Assembly (NCBI RefSeq): GCF_003480315.1
Contig: NZ_QUIV01000014.1
Location: 1,429-51,311 of the forward strand
Source: Clostridium sp. AM33-3
GTDB taxonomy: Bacteria > Bacillota > Clostridia > Lachnospirales > Lachnospiraceae
Length of the DNA: 49,883 nt
Direction of reading: 5' to 3'
Shown: positions 44,646 to 49,883 of the stretch, in pieces
Numbering within the stretch: the stretch's first letter is position 1
Layout: the number at the start of each line of letters is the position of its first letter
Position numbers and translations under genes: made by a program
Notes under the pieces: model-generated
Databases searched by the model: none
Told to the model about the DNA's origin: nothing
Seen by the model: the letters and a program-made list of their open reading frames with translations, nothing else

Positions 44646-45748
44646 GACTGTTCCTCCATATAAATATGCGCAAATGCTTTTCTATTCTTGGGACGTTTTG
44701 CTGTATCGATACCCACTGCAATACAATTTCTCGCAGCCATAATCTGAAACGGAAGCGTAAAAACAAGTGGGCTTAATTCTGCCGGAATCGGTGCATAAAA
44801 GCATAAATCTTTTTCTTTCAGTTTCATCTCATTCGCAGTGATTACAAAAACATGTTCTGTAATGTGATTCTCCTCAAAGAATTGAATGAACCGTGGTACC
44901 CGCTCCAATTCTTTTTCTTCGGAGGCGACAAGAAAAACATAAGTATCTTCATCAAATGCCATCTGTGGACCATGGATCATTTCTTCCATTTCATACCCAC
45001 GTACTGGATGTTTAAACGTCTCAAACAGCTTCAATTCTGCCTCAATGGCCGTACAGTAATTCAGGCCATAGGCGGCAACACAGCCCTTTCTCATGTTAAG
45101 AAGCTCTTTCTGATTTGCCAAATACCATTTCTCTGTCTGCTCCATAATTTCCGGATAATGTTCCAGAAATTCTGCTGTTCTGGTGATCCGCAATTCGAAA
45201 TCTGTATCATCCAGTTTTTTTCTAGAATGTGCAACTTCCAATGCTGTCAGATACCCTTGAAGCAATGTTACACTATATCCTCTCGTCTCAACCGGAATTT
45301 CTTCCTTTCCGCACGTCAGCTTTACAACTCGATCGACCTCTCTGGTAATCAGACTTTCTGTTGCCTCAGTGATGGCAACTGTATAGTACCCTTCCTGTTT
45401 CGCCTTTTTCATGGCCTCAATGGTTGATACGCTGGTGCCTGACTGAGAAATACCGACCACCAATATCTCATCTTGATTGTATATACAATTTCGATTAATT
45501 TTCGCGTGGTTCGTAAATACTGTAGGAATCATCACTTCTGCTTCCACAGGAAGATACATTTCCAGATACTGTTTAATTGCCGTTGCGGCATTGTAACTGG
45601 TTCCAGAACCCAGAAGATAGATTTTCCGAATATCACGTTCCTGAAAAATTTGACAAAACGGATTACAATAAACTGCTCTGTTTTCAAATGTGGCCTTCAA
45701 GGCACGCCCCTGGTCCTGAATATAACCAATCATGCTTGGTGTCTCCAT
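44642..45748 (-). CDS. SIS-domain sugar-phosphate isomerase/deglycase-like protein (first in operon)
   Basis: 368 residues with tandem SIS domains: GSGTSYNA (47-54), SQSGTSVST (101-109) and YEMEEMIHGP (252-261). The C-terminal KRPKNRKAFAHIYMEEQS end is basic. It belongs to the GlmS-isomerase-like group without a glutaminase domain, as does the second SIS protein of the operon. They share motifs but diverge elsewhere, so they probably have different substrates, as GfrE and GfrF do in Salmonella. First gene of the operon; the ATG is five bases after GGAGG, behind a strong promoter. Confidence 0.85.
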   Translation of the reverse strand: METPSMIGYIQDQGRALKATFENRAVYCNPFCQIFQERDIRKIYLLGSGTSYNAATAIKQYLEMYLPVEAEVMIPTVFTNHAKINRNCIYNQDEILVVGISQSGTSVSTIEAMKKAKQEGYYTVAITEATESLITREVDRVVKLTCGKEEIPVETRGYSVTLLQGYLTALEVAHSRKKLDDTDFELRITRTAEFLEHYPEIMEQTEKWYLANQKELLNMRKGCVAAYGLNYCTAIEAELKLFETFKHPVRGYEMEEMIHGPQMAFDEDTYVFLVASEEKELERVPRFIQFFEENHITEHVFVITANEMKLKEKDLCFYAPIPAELSPLVFTLPFQIMAARNCIAVGIDTAKRPKNRKAFAHIYMEEQS

Positions 45749-45826
45749 AATTTCCTCCTGTTCATTTTGTTGCGTTTTTGCAAATATCTTTTCTATTATT
45801 CGTCGTTTTATACTTTATATATACAT

Positions 45827-45855
45827 ATATTACTACATTATTTTGATAAAATCAA
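45827..45855 (-). promoter_or_regulatory. promoter of the SIS-PTS-NanE-SIS operon
   Basis: On the minus strand TTGATT (45850-45855), a 17-base spacer and TAATAT (45827-45832). GTATATAT occurs in opposite orientations on either side (about 45,818-45,825 minus and 45,874-45,881 plus). These may be half-sites for the divergent GntR-family regulator. Confidence 0.75.
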
Positions 45856-45941
45856 TACTTTTCTCGTTTATTTGTATATATTTTTATCAGTATTTTCTAA
45901 TATATTTCATATTCAAACTTCATTTTCTTTACTAAATGTGA

Positions 45942-45947
45942 TATACT
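45942..45947 (+). promoter_or_regulatory. -10 element of the GntR regulator gene
   Basis: TATACT sits 52 bases before the chosen start codon, with only a weak -35 (TTCATT) 17 bases upstream. The position argues that in-frame ATGs near 45,954 are too close to the transcript start to be used. Confidence 0.5.
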
Positions 45948-45998
45948 GACTATATGTATAGATCAATATCAATGAACAGACAAAAGGAATGTGATGTT

Positions 45999-46733
45999 AT
46001 GCAGAAAACAGCAAAATACAAACAGGTTGAAGATTATATCAAGCAGGAAATTTCCAGAAAGAATTTGCAGATTGGCGATCAGATTATGACAGAAGAACAG
46101 CTTTGCCAACGTTTTAATTTTTCCCGAATGACCATCAATAAAGCATTAAACCATCTGAGCACACTCGGATATATTGAACGAATTCCAGGTCGCGGCAGCT
46201 TCGTTACTGCCCCACATATTCAAAAAGAAAATCTCGGCACCGGTTCCAGTTTCACAGAGGATATGAAAAGCATTGGAGTGAAAGCAGGGGCCAGGCTTTT
46301 ATCCTACGAGCTGCTCCGTGCCGATGATATCCCTACAATTGCCAAAAAGCTGGAACTGAGCGGAAATGATTTCATTCATTATTTTGTCCGTTTACGCACA
46401 GGAAATGATAAGCCCATCGCAATCAGCTACACCTATGTTTCGGCCAAAATCATTCCTGCCATCAATGTCGATTGTCTGAATGCATCCTTTTATGAATTTG
46501 TTGATTCACTTGGGCTGGAACGTGAATTAAAACAACTGGAACTGAAAGCAACGCTTCCAACAGACCGGCAAAAAGAACTTCTAGCAGCCAATAACATTGC
46601 GTTGCTCTGTTCGGCCCACATCACATATACTCATATTGATGGATATTTGCATCCTTATGAATATATCGAAACTTATTATAACGGTGATATTTACACTTAT
46701 ACATATAATGTTACAAAACAAAACAGAATATAA
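45999..46733 (+). CDS. GntR-family (HutC/UTRA) transcriptional regulator
   Basis: The frame is open from 45954, but I start at the ATG at 45999 (MQKTAKYKQVEDYIKQEI; 244 residues), ten bases after AAGGA. The winged-helix domain covers about 1-70 (EEQLCQRFNFSRMTINKAL) and is followed by a UTRA effector domain (about 85-240) that usually binds a phosphorylated sugar or related metabolite. It is divergent from the SIS-PTS operon and is presumably its local repressor, relieved by a sugar-6-phosphate. Like the operon, it is A+T-richer than the flanks. Confidence 0.9.
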   Translation: MQKTAKYKQVEDYIKQEISRKNLQIGDQIMTEEQLCQRFNFSRMTINKALNHLSTLGYIERIPGRGSFVTAPHIQKENLGTGSSFTEDMKSIGVKAGARLLSYELLRADDIPTIAKKLELSGNDFIHYFVRLRTGNDKPIAISYTYVSAKIIPAINVDCLNASFYEFVDSLGLERELKQLELKATLPTDRQKELLAANNIALLCSAHITYTHIDGYLHPYEYIETYYNGDIYTYTYNVTKQNRI

Positions 46734-46785
46734 AAATGCCTGTTCTGTATACCGCCCCGGAACTTCTATTGTCTGCACTACAAAA

Positions 46786-46862
46786 AATAACGACAATCAG
46801 TACTAACTGGAAAAGCCAGTTTTTTAGGCTTTATCAGCCATCTTCTGATTGTCGTTTATTAT
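46786..46862. terminator. composite terminator between the GntR gene and the metal ATPase gene
   Basis: An inner hairpin AACTGG...CCAGTT (46805-46821) followed by T5 terminates the plus-strand GntR message. A longer outer stem ACGACAATCAG (46790-46800) / CTGATTGTCGT (46845-46855) with A/T-rich flanks can serve the convergent ATPase message. Confidence 0.75.
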
Positions 46863-46879
46863 TATTTGTTTTGTAATTG

Positions 46880-48739
46880 TTATTTTTTATAGCTCAGTGC
46901 ACGGATCGCATTCAGGATGGCCAGCACAGAAACTCCGACATCTCCAAACACTGCCGCCCACATAGTCGCGCAGCCAAATGCTACCAGGATCAGAACCGCG
47001 ATCTTAACCGCAATCGCAAAGATAATGTTCTGCTTTACGATACGCACCGTCTTTCTGGCAATGCAGATCGCATCCACGATCTTGGACGGTTCATCATCCA
47101 TGATGACCACATCCGCAGCCTCAACGGCTGCGTCAGAACCAATACCGCCCATGGCAATGCCTACATCCGCGCGGGCCAGAACCGGAGCATCATTGATGCC
47201 GTCACCCACAAAAGCCAGGGTCTTTCCCTCTGGCTTTTCTGCCAGCAGCTGCTCCACCTTGGCTACCTTGTCACCCGGAAGCAGATTGCCGAATACATGG
47301 GTAATGCCGATAGACTCCGCAACCTTCTTTCCAACCTCTTCCTTATCTCCGGTCAGCATCACCAGTCTGCTCACGCCTTGCTTTTTCAGACCTGCCAGCA
47401 TGGCCGGAACGTCCGGACGCACACTGTCGGAAATGACGATAGAACCCAGGTAAGTGGTTCCCTCTGCCAGATACAGGGTAGTTCCCAGTACTGCCGCAGG
47501 CGTGCTTACGGTAACACCCTGCCGGTCCATCAGCTTCTGATTCCCGATGTAGATCTCCTTCCACTCACCATTTATCTGAACCTGTGCATGAATGCCGTGA
47601 CCGGAAATCTCTTCCACCCGGCCAATGCGGCCGGTATCAGCTTCTTTTCCATATGCCTGCTTCACAGACTGTGCGATCGGATGATTGGAATTGTGTTCGC
47701 CAAGCGCCGCCAGCTCCAGAAGTTCTTCCCTGCTTCCCTGTACCGGTGAAACATCAGTTACCTCAAATTTACCGGTAGTCAGGGTTCCCGTCTTATCAAA
47801 GACAGCTGTATCCAGGCTTCCCATAGCCTCCAGATAGTTGCTGCCCTTCATAAGAATACCATGTCTGGAAGCTGCCCCCAGACCGCCAAAAAAGCTTAAC
47901 GGCACGGAAATCACCAGTGCACACGGACAGGACACAACCAGGAAACTGCAGGCGCGATAGATCCAGGTGCTCCATCCGCCGAGGATCAGCGGAGGAACCA
48001 CAGCAAGCATCGCCGCCAGAATTACCACAGCCGGAGTGTATACACGGGCAAAGCGGGTGATGAAAGCCTCCGCCTTTGCCTTCCTGGAGCTTGCATTTTC
48101 TACCAGCTCCAGGATCTTTGCCACAGTAGAATCGTCAAACAGTCTGGTGGTCTGCACCTTCAAAAGGCCTGTCAGGTTGATGGAACCGCTCACAATGTTC
48201 TCCCCTGCTTCCACCTCAACCGGCACAGATTCGCCCGTCAATGCTTTTGTATCCAGTGTGGATCTTCCCTCCAGGACAATGCCGTCTAACGGCACCTTTT
48301 CGCCCGGTCGGATGACAATGGTGTCGCCGATTTCCACCTCGTAAGGATCTACCTGCTCTTCTTCTCCGTCCCGAAGAAGATTGGCATATTCCGGGTTGAT
48401 ATCCATCAAATCGGTGATGGATTTTCTGGATTTGTTGACCGCATAATCATTGAACAGCTCACCAATCTGGTAAAACAGCATGACCGCCACGGCTTCTTCC
48501 AGAGAACCAATGGCAAACGCGCCGAGCGTTGCAATGGTCATCAGAAAGTTTTCATCAAACACCTGACCGTTTTTTAAGTTACGACAGGCTCTCAGCGGAA
48601 TATCATACCCCGCTGCCAGATAGGAAAGCACAAACGGGATCCACGCCCAGAATGTTTTTTTCTCCAGCATCATGGCGACGATAAAGAAAACAGCACTGCC
48701 CACAAGACGGGCCACCATTTTTTTCTGCTTCTTGGTCAT
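46880..48739 (-). CDS. heavy-metal P1B-type ATPase (Zn/Cd/Pb efflux type)
   Basis: Pumps divalent soft metals out of the cell. I start at the ATG at 48739 (MTKKQKKMVARL; 619 residues), eight bases after GGAAAGG. The frame upstream overlaps the HMA gene. Key motifs are TGES (about 168-171), the membrane metal site CPC (271-273, SCPCALVISVP), DKTGT (315-319) and a GDGINDAP segment. The last spans have AIAVK and FGDVGVS, the Lys and Asp-x-Gly typical of Zn/Cd/Pb pumps (ZntA/CadA) rather than copper pumps. There is no N-terminal HMA domain; that is supplied by the separate gene just upstream. Confidence 0.93.
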   Translation of the reverse strand: MTKKQKKMVARLVGSAVFFIVAMMLEKKTFWAWIPFVLSYLAAGYDIPLRACRNLKNGQVFDENFLMTIATLGAFAIGSLEEAVAVMLFYQIGELFNDYAVNKSRKSITDLMDINPEYANLLRDGEEEQVDPYEVEIGDTIVIRPGEKVPLDGIVLEGRSTLDTKALTGESVPVEVEAGENIVSGSINLTGLLKVQTTRLFDDSTVAKILELVENASSRKAKAEAFITRFARVYTPAVVILAAMLAVVPPLILGGWSTWIYRACSFLVVSCPCALVISVPLSFFGGLGAASRHGILMKGSNYLEAMGSLDTAVFDKTGTLTTGKFEVTDVSPVQGSREELLELAALGEHNSNHPIAQSVKQAYGKEADTGRIGRVEEISGHGIHAQVQINGEWKEIYIGNQKLMDRQGVTVSTPAAVLGTTLYLAEGTTYLGSIVISDSVRPDVPAMLAGLKKQGVSRLVMLTGDKEEVGKKVAESIGITHVFGNLLPGDKVAKVEQLLAEKPEGKTLAFVGDGINDAPVLARADVGIAMGGIGSDAAVEAADVVIMDDEPSKIVDAICIARKTVRIVKQNIIFAIAVKIAVLILVAFGCATMWAAVFGDVGVSVLAILNAIRALSYKK

Positions 48740-48758
48740 AGAAAATACCTTTCCGGCA

Positions 48759-48983
48759 CTAGCGAAGTACCTTAAATTCTGCCTCCGGCTCAACCTTTGC
48801 AGCTACAGTTCTTGCAGCCTCAACCAGCTCATCTTCTCTTCCGTCTTCCACTTCCATGATGAGGCGCTGGGTCATAAAGCTTAAGCTCGCACTGTTCACA
48901 CCATCTAATTTCTTAACGCCTTCCTCAATCTTTGCAGCACAGTTTGCGCAGCATAAGCCCTCTAATTTGATGATCTTCTTCAT
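48759..48983 (-). CDS. free-standing heavy-metal-associated (HMA) domain protein
   Basis: 74-residue ferredoxin-like metallochaperone with the metal pair Cys12 and Cys15 in GLCCANC (the usual motif is GMxCxxC; here Leu replaces Met). It lies 19 bases before the ATPase start, on the same strand, and probably delivers metal to it or does the work of its missing N-terminal domain. The end EFKVLR followed by a stop is clean and the ATPase has its own ribosome site, so this is not a frameshifted fusion. Confidence 0.9.
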   Translation of the reverse strand: MKKIIKLEGLCCANCAAKIEEGVKKLDGVNSASLSFMTQRLIMEVEDGREDELVEAARTVAAKVEPEAEFKVLR

Positions 48984-49069
48984 GATATTCTCTCCTTTTA
49001 CTTTTTAATATGCTCCGTGCCATGCTGACGCAGAGTTTTTATTCCCATTCACAGCTTCCCGGCAGAATT

Positions 49070-49456
49070 TTACTCGCTGATATGCTCCATGCCCTGAGCC
49101 AGAATCGTCTGGATGTGGGCATCTGCCAGCTTATAAAATACGGTTTTTCCGTCCCTCCGGAAAGACACCAGACGCATCTGCTTTAAGACTCTGAGCTGAT
49201 GGGAAATAGCGGACTGGCCCATCTGCAAAAGCGTCGCAATATCGCAGACACACATTTCCGACTGGCTGAGCACATACAAAATCTTGATCCGGGTGGAGTC
49301 TCCAAATATCTTAAAAAACTCCGACAGATCCAGAAGCTGCTGCTCGTCCGGCATCACGCCTTCTACCTTTTCCACAATTTCCTCATGGACATGCATGAAC
49401 TCACAGGAACCATCTTCCACTTCCTGCTCAATCTGGATTTTTTCCGCCTCTGTCAT
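49070..49456 (-). CDS. ArsR/SmtB-family metal-sensing repressor
   Basis: 128-residue winged-helix repressor with two possible metal sites. The CadC-like alpha3N site has Cys69 and Cys71 in EMCVCD, with Cys18, His22 and His24 in the N-terminal arm. The SmtB-like alpha5 site is Asp112, His114, His125 and Glu128, with the exact SmtB spacing. Metal binding should release it from the operator just upstream and turn on the HMA and ATPase genes, 86 bases downstream. The ATG follows GGAGG by six bases. Confidence 0.93.
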   Translation of the reverse strand: MTEAEKIQIEQEVEDGSCEFMHVHEEIVEKVEGVMPDEQQLLDLSEFFKIFGDSTRIKILYVLSQSEMCVCDIATLLQMGQSAISHQLRVLKQMRLVSFRRDGKTVFYKLADAHIQTILAQGMEHISE

Positions 49457-49475
49457 AGCACTCCTCCGTTTCTTT

Positions 49476-49495
49476 ATATGAACATCTATTCATAT
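49476..49495. promoter_or_regulatory. ArsR/SmtB-type operator
   Basis: Imperfect palindrome ATATGAACATCTATTCATAT, with half-sites ATATGAA and TTCATAT, the A+T-rich pattern typical of SmtB/CzrA/CadC sites. It lies between the -10 box and the ribosome site of the metal-sensor gene. Confidence 0.85.
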
Positions 49496-49499
49496 GTTT

Positions 49500-49527
49500 A
49501 TATTACCATATCATACAATATTGTCAA
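49500..49527 (-). promoter_or_regulatory. promoter of the metal-resistance operon
   Basis: On the minus strand perfect TTGACA (49522-49527), a 16-base spacer and TAATAT (49500-49505), directly followed by the operator palindrome. Confidence 0.82.
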
Positions 49528-49562
49528 GAGCGTAGGCGAACTTTTCTAAAATTGCAATTTAG

Positions 49563-49799
49563 AGAACAACCAATAAGGTCCGAAGGTTCGGTCAGACCCT
49601 GCAGAATCAGCAGATGCTGTGAAATTTTGTACTTCATTCGCTCCGCCGCCTATTGCCAGACCTGCGAGCAAAACTCGCGTGCGCTGCACGCTCAGACAAT
49701 GCTCTCCGGTCTGGCGCTATGCTCGCTCATGAAGAAAATTCCAACGCATCTGCTGATTCTGCAGGGTCTGACCGAACCTTCTGCTGTATTGGTTATTCT
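49563..49799. repeat. 237-base long inverted-repeat element
   Basis: Perfect 35-base arms at 49583-49617 and 49746-49780 (AAGGTTCGG...CAGATGC and its complement). Outside them the ends AGAACAACCAATA (49563-49575) and TATTGGTTATTCT (49787-49799) pair with one mismatch. Inside, AATTTT-GTA-CTTCAT pairs with ATGAAGAAAATT, and GCCAGACC with GGTCTGGC. The whole element can fold as one long imperfect hairpin. No convincing protein is encoded and no target-site duplication is obvious. It resembles a MITE or a structured intergenic repeat. Confidence 0.8.
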
Positions 49800-49811
49800 A
49801 CGATAATAATA

Positions 49812-49883
49812 AACGCAGCCAGAACGTTGCTGACGAAAGCCTGTAATCCAGCTTTTATCTGATAGTAGCGTTCTGGCTGCGTT
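49812..49883. repeat. 15-base inverted repeat at the window end
   Basis: AACGCAGCCAGAACG (49812-49826) and CGTTCTGGCTGCGTT (49869-49883) are perfect complements with a 42-base loop. The right arm ends exactly at the window edge, so the full extent is unknown. It may be a terminator for a gene beyond the window or another repeat end. Confidence 0.65.

Noticed and set aside
46877..47749. 290-residue plus-strand frame opposite the metal ATPase
   Set aside because: Shadow of a gene with complete P-type ATPase motifs; no ribosome site.
48739..48793. HMA protein and ATPase as a frameshifted single gene
   Set aside because: The HMA gene ends cleanly and the ATPase has its own Shine-Dalgarno and start; separate genes of this kind are common.
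1..49883. CRISPR arrays, rRNA or tRNA genes, complete insertion sequences, prophage genes
   Set aside because: No regularly spaced repeats, rRNA or tRNA consensus segments, transposase or phage structural genes were seen on either strand.

Overview
The window looks like a chromosomal segment of a gut Lachnospiraceae-type Firmicute (Clostridia). The evidence is a long conserved cell-envelope/translation cluster, an anaerobic single-chain pyruvate:ferredoxin oxidoreductase, an orphan citrate lyase ligase, a glnA gene followed by a clostridial ANTAR protein, a T-box leader on leuS, and canonical Firmicute -35/-10 and Shine-Dalgarno signals. No species is claimed.

1-21,000: one dense minus-strand block, read from high to low coordinates: tepA, ftsK/spoIIIE, fhs, murE, murF, priA, def, fmt, a membrane zinc metallopeptidase, rsmB, rlmN, PP2C phosphatase (prpC/stp), PASTA kinase (prkC/stk), rsgA, rpe, thiN, then a truncated ECF-transporter S component. 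Many neighbours overlap by an ATGA or are a few bases apart, which points to operon structure linking wall precursor synthesis, primosome, start-tRNA formylation and deformylation, rRNA modification and Ser/Thr signalling.

21,000-30,600: an orphan citC, a cardiolipin synthase and an LTA-synthase-like phosphoglycerol transferase (with a repeat element upstream), a small COG2426-type membrane protein with a structured leader, and nifJ (PFOR).

30,600-37,200: a VanW-family wall protein, then a cluster of small genes: an HPr-like protein lacking the phospho-histidine, a 73-residue cysteine-rich protein built from a duplicated unit, a 49-residue antisense-strand ORF, and a translationally coupled pair of paralogous helical proteins. 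leuS with a complete T-box leader follows.

37,200-40,200: dapF, a NasT-like ANTAR regulator and glnA. The glnA leader holds a strong promoter, an intrinsic terminator and a competing hexaloop hairpin, which fits ANTAR-controlled antitermination.

40,200-46,750: a visibly A+T-richer catabolic cassette. A GntR/UTRA regulator is divergent from an operon of SIS protein, mannose-family PTS IIA-IIB-IIC-IID, a NanE-like 2-epimerase and a second SIS protein. No deacetylase is present. The combination resembles the Salmonella glucoselysine (gfr) system plus a C2 epimerase, so a role in using fructose-derived (Heyns) sugar-amine adducts is proposed as inference. This is the best candidate here for an undescribed pathway.

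46,800-49,883: a zinc/cadmium efflux operon (ArsR/SmtB sensor, separate HMA protein, P1B ATPase) with a clear operator, then about 320 bases dominated by two inverted-repeat structures and no gene.
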